This document shows positions 1 through 5,547 of a stretch of 7,673 nucleotides of DNA, piece after piece (positions within the stretch are counted from its first letter, which is position 1; the number at the start of each line of letters is the position of its first letter). A program made the translations under genes and the position numbers. Source of the DNA: Chloroflexota bacterium (GTDB taxonomy: Bacteria; Chloroflexota; Anaerolineae; CG2-30-64-16). Location: NCBI GenBank assembly GCA_029555885.1, contig JAKPQT010000410.1, positions 1 to 7,673 on the forward strand, written 5' to 3'. Under the pieces are notes generated by a model. It saw nothing but the letters and a program-made list of their open reading frames with translations. It did not search any database and was not told where the DNA came from.

Positions 1-1620
1 GATGGGCAGGATGAAGTTCTCGCTGAACGCGTACATCAGGCCGAACGTCGTCTTGTTGTGGTGATACTTGCGGTACACCGGGTCGAGGCTGATGTAGTCG
101 AGCGTGTCGTGCATCCAGCCCATGTTCCACTTGAACGTGAAGCCCAGCCCGCCCAGATACACGGGCCGGCTCACCGCAGGGAACGAGGTCGATTCCTCCG
201 CGCAGGTGAATGTGCCGGGGAACTCGCTGTGCGTGCGCTCGTTCATGCGCTGCAGGAACGCGATGGCCTCCAGGTTCTCCCGCCCGCCGTACTCGTTGGG
301 CAGCCACTCGGTGCGTGCGTAGTCGCGATAGAGCATAGACGCGACCGCGTCCACCCGCAGGCCGTCAATGTGATACTTGTCGAGCCAGAAAAGCGCGCTG
401 TTGACCAGGAACTGCTGCACCTCGGTGCGCGCCCAGTTGAAAATCTTCGTGCCCCACTCAAGATGCTCGCCCAGCCGGGAGTCGGCATACTCGTAGAGCG
501 CAGTGCCGTCGAACATCACCAGACCGTAGTCGTTCTTCGGGAAGTGCGCGGGCACCCAGTCCATGATGACGCCGATGCCGAGCCCGTGCAGGTGGTCCAC
601 GAAATACTGGAAGTCGTCCGGCGTCCCGAAGCGGCTCGTCGGCGCGAAGTACCCCGTCACCTGGTAGCCCCACGAGAGGTCGAGCGGGTGCTCGGTGATG
701 GGCAGCAGCTCGACGTGGGTGTAGCCCTGCTGCACGACATAGTCACCCAGCTTGTGCGCCAGGTCGCGGTACGTCAGATAGCCGTTCGTCTCCGGCACGC
801 GCATCCACGAGCCGAGATGCACCTCGTAGATGGTCAGCGGGCTGCGCAGCAGGTCGCGGCGCGGGCGCTCGGCCAGCCAGACATCATCCTGCCAGGTGTG
901 CTTGCCGATGTCCCAGACGATCGAGGCGGTCTTGGGCCGCATCTCCGCGTAGAAGCCATGCGGGTCGGTCTTCTGGAGCAGCGCGTCATACTGCGTCTTG
1001 ATCTCGTACTTGTAGATCGCGCCCTCGGCCAGGCCCGGGATGAATAGCTCCCAGATGCCGGAGCTGCCGCGGATGCGCATAGGGTGGATGCGGCCGTCCC
1101 ACTGGTTGAAGTCGCCGATGACGCTGACGCGCTTGGCGTTGGGCGCCCACACAGCGAAGGCCACGCCCCTGACGCCCTGGTGGGTGATGACCTGCGCGCC
1201 GAGTTTGTTGTACGTGCGATAGTGCGTGCCCTCGTTGAAGAGCTGCAGGTCCAGGTCGCCGAGCACCGGCAGGAAGCTGTAAGGGTCGGCCGCCACGAGT
1301 TCCCGGCCGTCCTTCTCGATCCTGCGCAGTTGGTAGGCGCTGGCCGCGCCGCCCTCACCGAAGAATGCTGCCACCGCACCTTTGCCGGACAGCGGGATGA
1401 CCCCCTCGAAGAAGTCGGTGCCTGTCACGCGTTCAAGGGCGTGTTCGGCGCCATCGCGCAGGACAGCCCATACCTGCTGGGTGTAGGGCAAAAACGCACG
1501 GATGGCGACTGCCTTGCGCCCTTTCAGCTCGACCTCGTGCGCACCCAGGACCTCGAACGGGTCGTGATGATAAGCGTAGACGATGCGTTCCAATTCGCCC
1601 TGTGAAACGGTCAGCGGCAT
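1..1620 (-). CDS. glgB: 1,4-alpha-glucan branching enzyme (partial, 3' end outside window)
   Basis: This cytoplasmic glycogen enzyme cuts an alpha-1,4-glucan chain and rejoins it by an alpha-1,6 bond, creating branches. Translating the minus strand gives 540 codons without a stop. Residues 19-28 (HDPFEVLGAH) match the N-terminal signature of long-form GlgB. A CBM48-like module spans about 130-210 (AVWAPNAKRVSVIGDFNQWD), and the GH13 barrel starts near 261. Visible GH13 motifs are DWVPAH (354-359), DGLRVDAV with nucleophile D424, and CAEES with acid/base E475. The last residues (NFILPI) sit just before the usual SHDE motif, so the third catalytic Asp should lie outside the window. About 190 residues are missing if the length is typical (about 730). 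The ATG at 1618-1620 has AAGGAG (1628-1633) seven bases upstream and an extended -10 promoter further up. The frame is intact, with no sign of a frameshift. It is the only gene on its strand here before the edge. Confidence 0.97.
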   Translation of the reverse strand, partial: MPLTVSQGELERIVYAYHHDPFEVLGAHEVELKGRKAVAIRAFLPYTQQVWAVLRDGAEHALERVTGTDFFEGVIPLSGKGAVAAFFGEGGAASAYQLRRIEKDGRELVAADPYSFLPVLGDLDLQLFNEGTHYRTYNKLGAQVITHQGVRGVAFAVWAPNAKRVSVIGDFNQWDGRIHPMRIRGSSGIWELFIPGLAEGAIYKYEIKTQYDALLQKTDPHGFYAEMRPKTASIVWDIGKHTWQDDVWLAERPRRDLLRSPLTIYEVHLGSWMRVPETNGYLTYRDLAHKLGDYVVQQGYTHVELLPITEHPLDLSWGYQVTGYFAPTSRFGTPDDFQYFVDHLHGLGIGVIMDWVPAHFPKNDYGLVMFDGTALYEYADSRLGEHLEWGTKIFNWARTEVQQFLVNSALFWLDKYHIDGLRVDAVASMLYRDYARTEWLPNEYGGRENLEAIAFLQRMNERTHSEFPGTFTCAEESTSFPAVSRPVYLGGLGFTFKWNMGWMHDTLDYISLDPVYRKYHHNKTTFGLMYAFSENFILPI

Positions 1621-1658
1621 GTTATGGCTCCTTGATTATTGCCAGGATGCAGTGCCTT

Positions 1659-1667
1659 ATTATAGCA
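1659..1667 (-). promoter_or_regulatory. Extended -10 promoter of glgB
   Basis: Read on the minus strand, positions 1667-1659 are TGCTATAAT, an extended -10 element (TGn plus a perfect TATAAT). I see no good -35 box at 15-19 bp, which extended -10 promoters often tolerate. Transcription would start near 1652, giving a leader of about 30 nt with the Shine-Dalgarno AAGGAG at 1633-1628. The same GTGCTATAAT string recurs upstream of the yitT-like gene. Confidence 0.6.
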
Positions 1668-1699
1668 CGTTTCAGGGTGAATGCGGCCATCACAGATAA

Positions 1700-1787
1700 A
1701 CGAATGCGCCGGAGGGCGCAACGAATAGCGAATGATGCGCGCCGTGGCGGCCCGATTCGCTTATTCGTGACCTGATTCGATTATCCG
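1700..1787. repeat. Cluster of ATTCG/CGAAT short repeats with inverted symmetry
   Basis: ACGAAT occurs at 1700-1705 and 1721-1726, flanking a TGCGCC/GGCGCA hairpin (1705-1720, loop GGAG). ACGAATAGCGAAT (1721-1733) is the near-perfect reverse complement of ATTCGCTTATTCGT (1755-1768), with one extra base. A second copy, ATTCGATTATCCG, is at 1775-1787. ATTCG-type cores start at 1755, 1763, 1775 and 1783, giving spacings of 8, 12 and 8. Nothing here is coding. The arrangement looks like a decayed interspersed or tandem intergenic repeat upstream of glgB; its function is unknown. Confidence 0.5.
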
Positions 1788-1935
1788 CGATGGCGCCGGC
1801 CCCGCTGTGCGTTCTGGGGCTGGTGACTTTGCCGATTGGCGCCCTGCCGCGCATGTGATGCACGAGTTGCAGGATTACTTTCCGACTGCCCAACCTTAAA
1901 ATTGTGGAATTTGATTGGATTTTCCTGTTACCCTC

Positions 1936-1963
1936 TTGACAATGTAAGCAAGATGACTATAAT
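1936..1963 (+). promoter_or_regulatory. Consensus sigma-70 promoter (P1) about 290 bp upstream of the yitT-like gene
   Basis: TTGACA (1936-1941), a 16-bp spacer and TATAAT (1958-1963) match the bacterial housekeeping promoter at all twelve positions. The local sequence is AT-rich against a GC-rich background. The predicted start is near 1970. No credible protein gene starts within the next 280 bp, so P1 should produce either a long leader for the gene at 2253 or a separate small RNA. The perfect boxes suggest strong basal activity. Confidence 0.8.
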
Positions 1964-2146
1964 ACGTTTTAATGATTGGTGGCCCCAACACCAGTCAGGA
2001 TTACACAACCCGCCCGCTTTTATCGCTGATCCCCCGATCGGCCCCGTCACCTGGGTAGGTGAGCAAGCAGGCCCCCGGCGCCCCACCGGGGGCCGCTCTG
2101 CGTCTACAGCCCATCACCCGCGCATTGGCTCTGCCCGCCCCGCATG

Positions 2147-2155
2147 TGCTATAAT
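2147..2155 (+). promoter_or_regulatory. Extended -10 promoter (P2) of the yitT-like gene
   Basis: TGCTATAAT at 2147-2155 is an extended -10 element with a perfect TATAAT. A weak -35 candidate, TTGGCT, lies at 2125-2130 with a 19-bp spacer. The start would fall near 2162, leaving a leader of about 90 nt that begins with the ACCCCGC hairpin at 2166. The gene may therefore have two promoters, P1 and P2. Confidence 0.55.
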
Positions 2156-2165
2156 GCTCACATCA

Positions 2166-2192
2166 ACCCCGCGCACGTTGGCGGGGTCTTTT
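2166..2192 (+). terminator. Possible Rho-independent terminator or attenuator upstream of the yitT-like gene
   Basis: ACCCCGC (2166-2172) pairs with GCGGGGT (2181-2187) across an 8-nt loop and is followed by CTTTTG. The stem is strong but the T-run is only four long. It lies about 60 bp before the start codon, where a transcriptional attenuator would sit. A second CCCCGC at 2138-2143 could pair with the same GCGGGG and so compete with the terminator stem. For transcripts from P2 it would be a 5'-end hairpin instead. Confidence 0.4.
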
Positions 2193-2201
2193 GTCGCCGC
2201 C

Positions 2202-2226
2202 GGCCGGCAACCGGCCGCCAGCGGCC
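2202..2226 (+). repeat. Overlapping GC palindromes in the yitT-like leader
   Basis: GGCCGG-CAA-CCGGCC (2202-2216) and GGCCGC-CA-GCGGCC (2213-2226) share bases 2213-2216, so only one stem can form at a time in RNA. The first has a 3-nt loop. The second's apparent 2-nt loop would open to at least four. They end 26 bases before the start codon. They may affect translation or be chance GC-rich symmetry. Confidence 0.35.
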
Positions 2227-2252
2227 GTAATCCACATCATGAAAGCACGCCC

Positions 2253-3179
2253 ATGACCTTTTCACTGCCCGCGCCGCTGCTGCGCTTCCGCCGCCGTATC
2301 CTGTGGCGCACGCCCTGGGGCAACGTGACCGGCGGCATCTTCTTCGATGCCGCGCTCATCGTTGCCGGCTGCGTCCTGATGGCGCTCTCCGTGGACATCT
2401 TCCTCGACCCGAACGATGTCGTGCCGGGCGGCTTCACCGCGCTGGCGATGTTCGCCAACCGGCTCTGGGGCTGGCCGGTCGGCATCACCCTGCTGGCGCT
2501 CAACATCCCGTTCCTGCTCGTCGGGGTGCGCGTGCTCGGCGTGCAGTTCGGACCCAAGACCATCTTCGCCGCCGCGCTCTCGTCGCTGCTGATCGACGTG
2601 CTGCGCCCGCACCTGCCCACCGTGCAGGGCGAGCCGCTGCTCTACACGGCCTACGGCGGGCTGCTCTACGGCCTGGGCATGGCGCTCGTCTTCCGCGCCA
2701 ATGCGACCACCGGCGGCACGGAGATTCCGGCCAAGCTGCTCGAACACTTCCGGGGCACGCGCATGTCGTCGTCGCTGCTGGCCATGGACTTCATCGTGCT
2801 GCTGCTGGCCGCCTACTTCTTCGGCCTGGCGCCTGCGCTTTATGCGCTGATTGCGGCGTGGGTGATGGCCCGCGTGATCGACTTCGTGGAATCGGGGTTC
2901 GAGTCGGGCAACACGGCGTTCATCATCACCAGTGCGCCGGAGGCCGTGCGGACCGGCATCCTGGACGACCTGGAGCGGGGGGTGACGATCCTGAAGGCGG
3001 AGGGCGGCTTCACCGGCGAGGTGCGGACGCTGCTCTTCACCGCCGTCACCCGGCGGCAGGTGCCCGCGCTGCAGGAGATCGTCCGCCAGGTCGACCCGGA
3101 TGCATTCGTTGTCATCAGCCCCGGCCACGAGGTGCTGGGCGAAGGGTTCAAGCCGCTGACCCGCCGGCGCAAGGTTTGA
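2253..3179 (+). CDS. YitT-family membrane protein (DUF161 + DUF2179)
   Basis: This 308-residue integral membrane protein belongs to the YitT family, whose substrate and role are poorly known. Hydrophobic segments lie at about 31-50, 72-97, 102-118, 132-148 and 178-210. Two family hallmarks are visible: DPNDVVPGGFTAL (52-64) and RANATTGGTEIPAKLL (148-163). The soluble DUF2179 tail (about 231-300) contains ERGVTILKAEGGFTGE and ends with the usual pattern DPDAFVVISP...EVLGEGFK. The length is normal for the family. The frame stays open upstream to 1836, but residues encoded before 2253 are low-complexity and unlike YitT proteins. The ATG at 2253 leads straight into a basic N-terminus (RFRRR) and the first membrane segment, so I chose it. 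No clear Shine-Dalgarno is present, so the start is probable rather than certain. Its TGA stop overlaps the tRNA promoter. Confidence 0.93.
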   Translation: MTFSLPAPLLRFRRRILWRTPWGNVTGGIFFDAALIVAGCVLMALSVDIFLDPNDVVPGGFTALAMFANRLWGWPVGITLLALNIPFLLVGVRVLGVQFGPKTIFAAALSSLLIDVLRPHLPTVQGEPLLYTAYGGLLYGLGMALVFRANATTGGTEIPAKLLEHFRGTRMSSSLLAMDFIVLLLAAYFFGLAPALYALIAAWVMARVIDFVESGFESGNTAFIITSAPEAVRTGILDDLERGVTILKAEGGFTGEVRTLLFTAVTRRQVPALQEIVRQVDPDAFVVISPGHEVLGEGFKPLTRRRKV

Positions 3180-3203
3180 CAACCGCTGCATCCTGGATAT
3201 AAT
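3176..3203 (+). promoter_or_regulatory. Consensus promoter of tRNA-Gly, overlapping the yitT-like stop codon
   Basis: TTGACA (3176-3181), a 16-bp spacer and TATAAT (3198-3203) form a perfect sigma-70 promoter. The -35 box contains the TGA stop codon (3177-3179) of the membrane-protein gene. Transcription would start near 3210, about 15 nt before the mature tRNA end, leaving a short 5' leader for RNase P to remove. Confidence 0.88.
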
Positions 3204-3224
3204 GGCGCTGACACACAGGTCATT

Positions 3225-3296
3225 GCGGGTATAGTTCAGCGGTAGAACGTCAGCTTCCCAAGCTGGATGTCAGGGGTTCGAATCCCCTTACCCGCT
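3225..3296 (+). tRNA. tRNA-Gly, anticodon CCC
   Basis: The full cloverleaf can be drawn. The acceptor stem GCGGGTA (3225-3231) pairs with TACCCGC (3289-3295). The D-stem is GTTC/GAAC (3234-3237 and 3245-3248). The anticodon stem TCAGC/GCTGG (3250-3254 and 3262-3266) has one T-G pair and the loop TTCCCAA. The T-arm is AGGGG-TTCGAAT-CCCCT (3272-3288). The anticodon CCC (3257-3259) reads GGG glycine codons. The discriminator base is T (3296) and the 3' CCA is not encoded, so it must be added by the CCA-adding enzyme. The gene is a single tRNA unit with its own promoter and terminator. Confidence 0.97.
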
Positions 3297-3302
3297 CTCA
3301 CG

Positions 3303-3339
3303 CTCCCCGACTGGTTGCACCAGACCGGGGAGTTTTGTT
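3303..3339 (+). terminator. Rho-independent terminator of the tRNA-Gly gene
   Basis: CTCCCCG (3303-3309) pairs with CGGGGAG (3326-3332). Inside it CTGGT (3311-3315) pairs with ACCAG (3319-3323) around a 3-nt loop. TTTTGTT follows at 3333-3339. It starts seven bases after the tRNA and works only in the plus direction, because no T-run follows the stem on the other strand. Confidence 0.9.
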
Positions 3340-3350
3340 GCCTTGAGATG

Positions 3351-3384
3351 AACAAAAGGCGAGGCAGTCGTGGACTGCCTCGCC
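3351..3384 (-). terminator. Rho-independent terminator of the GH13 gene
   Basis: On the minus strand a perfect 12-bp stem forms from positions 3384-3373 and 3369-3358 (GGCGAGGCAGTC and its complement) around a 3-nt loop, followed by TTTTGTT (3357-3351). It lies about 28 bases past the GH13 stop codon. With the tRNA terminator at 3303-3339 it forms a back-to-back pair that insulates the two convergent units. Confidence 0.92.
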
Positions 3385-3411
3385 CGTTGCTGTAGCTTGC
3401 CCCGCCTCCGC

Positions 3412-4863
3412 CTACCCCCGCGCGGCGGCGAACACCAGCCCGCTGCGCGGCGGCACTTCCAGGTGGCGCATGACGCCCCGCGAGATGCGGCCCGCGCGGC
3501 CCGTCCACAGGTCCTCGAGCATCCCGTCTGGCAGCAGGCCCTCCACGTCCATGCTGATGGCACGCGCTTCGGCCCCGGCGTTGAACACTACGACTGCGCC
3601 CTCGGCCGGCGCCTGGCGGCCAAACGCGACCACTTCCTCGTGCGAGTAGAGCGGTGCGAAGGTGCCGTGGCGCAGCGCCACATGCTCCCGCCGCAGCGCG
3701 ATGGCCCGCTTCGTGAAGTCCAGGAGGTTGCGATCCCAGGTCTCCGGCGCCTGCCAGGGGAACGCGCCGCGGCAGTCGGGATCATGGCCGCCGGCCATGC
3801 CGATTTCCGTGCCATAGTAGATGCACGGTGCGCCGGGCAGCGTCAGCAGGAACAGAAGCGCGAGCTGCAACACGCTCTTGTCGCCGCCGATCTGGTTGAT
3901 GAACCGGGCCGTGTCGTGGCTATCCAGTAGGTTGAACTGCACCTGCGTGATGGGCCACGGATACAGGTGCATCAGCCGCTCGATCTCATTGCTGAACGCG
4001 CGCGCGCCGAGCGGCGCAAGCCGGAATCCGCCCGGCCGGTAATGCCGGTCGAAGGTGTCGCGCGCAAAGAACCCGGCCGCGGCCCGGCTGATGCCGTAGT
4101 TCATCACGGCGTCGAACTGGTCGCCCTGCAGCCAGCGCTCCGCATCGTGCCAGATTTCGCCCACGATATAGGCCTCGGGATTGGCCTGGCGCACGACCCG
4201 CCGGAACTCGCGCCAGAACGCATCGTCGTCGATCTCACCCGGCACATCCAGCCGCCAGCCGTCGATGCCGAACTCGATCCAGGTGCGCGCGACATCGAAG
4301 ATAAACTCGCGCACCGCGGGCGTGTCCGTGTTGAACTTGGGCAGCGCGGGGTTGCCCCACCAGCTACGATAACCGGCGTTGCGACTGCCGTAAGGCTGTA
4401 GCGGCCACTGCTCCACCGTAAACCAGTCCAGGTAGGCCGAGTTGATGCCGTTTTCCAGGATGTCGTGAAACTGGAAGAAGCCGCGGCTGGCATGGTTGAA
4501 GACGCCGTCGAGGATGACGCGGATGTTGCGCGCGTGCGCCTCGTCGAGCAGCACGCGGAGCGCCTGATTGCCGCCCAGCATCGGGTCGACCCGGTAGTAG
4601 TCGTGCGTATGATAGCGGTGGTTCGATGCCGACTGGAACACCGGGTTGAAGTAGATGGCGTTCACGCCCAGGTCGACCAGGTAATCCAGGTGTTCGGCCA
4701 CGCCCAGCAGGTCGCCGCCCTTGTAGCCGTGGCCGGTAGGCGGGGTGTCCCACGGCTCGAGGCCGGAGGGCTTGGGCACGCGCTCAGACCTGGCAAAACG
4801 GTCGGGGAAAATCTGGTAGAAAACGGCGTCTTTGACCCATTCCGGCACTTGCACGGAGCTCAT
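3412..4863 (-). CDS. GH13 alpha-glucan hydrolase (neopullulanase/cyclomaltodextrinase type, no CBM34 domain)
   Basis: This 483-residue alpha-amylase-family enzyme is expected to hydrolyse alpha-1,4 (and perhaps alpha-1,6) bonds in maltodextrins, cyclodextrins or pullulan fragments. There is no signal peptide, so it should act in the cytoplasm. The barrel motifs are all present: DGVFNH (119-124), GWRLDV with nucleophile D206, GEIW with acid/base E236, and LLDSHD with stabiliser D317. LPKFN (174-178) matches the MPKLN-type region V typical of the neopullulanase subfamily (GH13_20). Related enzymes are usually near 580 residues with an N-terminal CBM34 dimerisation domain; here the barrel starts almost at once (VKDAVFYQIFPDRF, residues 10-23). 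The ATG at 4861-4863 is preferred over an in-frame TTG at 4890 because GAGGAG sits six bases before it. It lies downstream of the cupin gene on the same strand and ends at a strong terminator. Exact substrate preference cannot be read from sequence. Confidence 0.94.
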   Translation of the reverse strand: MSSVQVPEWVKDAVFYQIFPDRFARSERVPKPSGLEPWDTPPTGHGYKGGDLLGVAEHLDYLVDLGVNAIYFNPVFQSASNHRYHTHDYYRVDPMLGGNQALRVLLDEAHARNIRVILDGVFNHASRGFFQFHDILENGINSAYLDWFTVEQWPLQPYGSRNAGYRSWWGNPALPKFNTDTPAVREFIFDVARTWIEFGIDGWRLDVPGEIDDDAFWREFRRVVRQANPEAYIVGEIWHDAERWLQGDQFDAVMNYGISRAAAGFFARDTFDRHYRPGGFRLAPLGARAFSNEIERLMHLYPWPITQVQFNLLDSHDTARFINQIGGDKSVLQLALLFLLTLPGAPCIYYGTEIGMAGGHDPDCRGAFPWQAPETWDRNLLDFTKRAIALRREHVALRHGTFAPLYSHEEVVAFGRQAPAEGAVVVFNAGAEARAISMDVEGLLPDGMLEDLWTGRAGRISRGVMRHLEVPPRSGLVFAAARG

Positions 4864-4869
4864 ACTCTT

Positions 4870-4875
4870 CTCCTC
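4870..4875 (-). promoter_or_regulatory. Shine-Dalgarno that fixes the GH13 start
   Basis: GAGGAG on the minus strand lies six bases upstream of the ATG at 4863-4861. An upstream in-frame TTG at 4890 would place this site inside the coding region and has no ribosome binding site of its own, so the shorter protein is favoured. Confidence 0.8.
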
Positions 4876-4886
4876 AAGAATATCAC

Positions 4887-4946
4887 GCAATCGGTTGAGG
4901 TGTCAGGCCATGCAGAGCGTGGCCTGACACCTCAACCATGGATTGC
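4887..4946. repeat. Large inverted repeat between the cupin and GH13 genes
   Basis: GGTTGAGGTGTCAGGCCA (4893-4910) and its exact reverse complement (4920-4937) form an 18-bp perfect stem around a 9-nt loop. GCAATC (4887-4892) and GATTGC (4941-4946) extend it by six pairs past a 3-nt bulge. No T-run follows on either strand, so it is not a classic Rho-independent terminator. In the minus-strand transcript it would end 11 bases before the GH13 Shine-Dalgarno. It may be a REP/MITE-like dispersed palindrome or an intercistronic stabilising hairpin. Confidence 0.85.
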
Positions 4947-4957
4947 CACAATGTGGT

Positions 4958-5332
4958 TTATGAATGCGCCGGCATGTGCCGGGAGGTTGGAATGCCGCAG
5001 AGGAACTTGAACGGGGCATCGCCCGCGTTGACATAGGTGTGCTCCAGGCCCGGCGGGACGAAGACGACGCTGCCCGGCCCGACCTCGTGCCAGGCGTCAC
5101 CCAACAGGACGCGGCCCTGCCCCTCGATGACATAGTTCTCATGCTCGAAGGGATGGATGTGACGCGGGGTGTGACCGCCGGCCGCGATCTCGATGACGCG
5201 TAGCGCGTAGTTGGGCGCGCCGTCGTGCGGCTCGTCGATGACCCAGCGGATCGTGACGCCGGGCGCCTCGTCGCCGAACACATCGGCGGGCACATCGGTG
5301 TAATGAACAGCCTTGGCCTGGGGCTCCTTCAT
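4958..5332 (-). CDS. Small single-domain cupin protein
   Basis: A 124-residue cytoplasmic protein with one conserved beta-barrel cupin domain (cupin_2 type), usually a metal-dependent enzyme or a small-ligand sensor. Cupin motif 1 is at about 52-73 (GGHTPRHIHPFEHENYVIEG), with likely metal ligands H58, H60 and E65 (or H64). Motif 2 fits the G(X)5PXG(X)2H(X)3N pattern exactly, with G87, P93, G95, H98 and N102; H98 is the fourth ligand. The length is typical of stand-alone cupins. The ATG at 5330-5332 has GAGGAG (5341-5346) eight bases upstream. It may be cotranscribed with the GH13 gene 94 bp downstream, although a large hairpin lies between them, and it is divergent from the dehydratase gene. 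Substrate is unknown. Small cupins can act as sugar-acid isomerases, dioxygenases or storage-type proteins, and nothing here selects among these. Confidence 0.9.
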   Translation of the reverse strand: MKEPQAKAVHYTDVPADVFGDEAPGVTIRWVIDEPHDGAPNYALRVIEIAAGGHTPRHIHPFEHENYVIEGQGRVLLGDAWHEVGPGSVVFVPPGLEHTYVNAGDAPFKFLCGIPTSRHMPAHS

Positions 5333-5402
5333 CGGTTGCGCTCCTCACAATCATTTCGCATGGCAGACGACACAACCATCGCCATGCCCTAAGTTGCAGA
5401 GC

Positions 5403-5431
5403 ATTATAATGGTGCGGTAGGCTACGTCCAA
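5403..5431 (-). promoter_or_regulatory. Candidate promoter of the cupin gene
   Basis: On the minus strand a perfect TATAAT (5408-5403) lies 17 bp from a weak -35, TTGGAC (5431-5426). The start would be near 5396, giving a leader of about 63 nt. The core ATTATAAT (5403-5410) also reads TATAAT on the plus strand. Confidence 0.5.
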
Positions 5432-5526
5432 ACCCCAGACATGGCGCAAGCACAGTGCGATGTGCACACAATCATATGCCACGAGCGCACCTCGCTGGAG
5501 CCCCAACTCTGCTTACCATGGTACCG

Positions 5527-5546
5527 TTCGCATCTGAGGATGCGAA
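5527..5546. repeat. Perfect 8-bp-arm palindrome beside the tandem array
   Basis: TTCGCATC (5527-5534) and GATGCGAA (5539-5546) are exact reverse complements around TGAG. The element ends one base before the 8-bp tandem array at 5548. A shorter palindrome, TACCATGGTA, lies at 5514-5523. The position between divergent promoters allows an operator role, but a dispersed repeat is equally possible. Confidence 0.6.
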
Positions 5547-5547
5547 A

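Larger units (their letters stand above)
1970..2192 (+). ncRNA. Candidate structured leader RNA or small RNA
   Basis: This tract lies between the predicted P1 start and a terminator-like hairpin and holds several stems. GATTGGTG/CACCAGTC (1974-1981 with 1989-1996, one G-U pair, 7-nt loop) sits at the predicted 5' end. TCACCT/AGGTGA (2047-2052 with 2057-2062) has a GGGT loop. GGCCCCCGG/CCGGGGGCC (2070-2078 with 2086-2094) is a perfect 9-bp stem with a 7-nt loop. The last stem is ACCCCGC/GCGGGGT (2166-2187), followed by CTTTT. I could not match it to 6S RNA, SRP RNA, RNase P, tmRNA or a riboswitch consensus I know. It could be a regulatory leader of the yitT-like gene or an independent RNA of roughly 220 nt. 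GC-rich DNA forms hairpins readily, so the call rests mainly on the perfect promoter combined with the ordered stems. Confidence 0.4.

Noticed and set aside
58..1605. Long plus-strand open frames opposite glgB
   Set aside because: They are antisense shadows caused by GC-biased third codon positions; the minus-strand frame gives a clear GlgB with catalytic motifs.
1690..1893. Small minus-strand protein upstream of glgB
   Set aside because: No Shine-Dalgarno, no recognisable domain, and the frame covers the ATTCG repeat cluster.
1836..2252. Open frame continuous with the yitT-like gene, giving a 139-residue N-terminal extension
   Set aside because: The extension is compositionally odd, has no YitT similarity, runs across the P1 promoter and several hairpins, and the family normally starts near the ATG at 2253.
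2262..3202. Alternative frames on both strands over the yitT-like gene
   Set aside because: Arg/Ala/Gly-rich low-complexity translations with no domain; the chosen frame shows membrane segments and family motifs.
3236..3508. Minus-strand frame ending in GIRTPDIQLGKLTFYR
   Set aside because: Its C-terminus is the antisense translation of the tRNA-Gly gene, a well-known kind of spurious protein call.
4864..4890. Upstream TTG start for the GH13 gene, adding nine residues
   Set aside because: The added codons contain the GAGGAG ribosome site that serves the ATG at 4863, and no ribosome site precedes the TTG.
4887..4946. Intrinsic terminator after the cupin gene
   Set aside because: The hairpin is strong but is followed by mixed sequence with no T-run on either strand.
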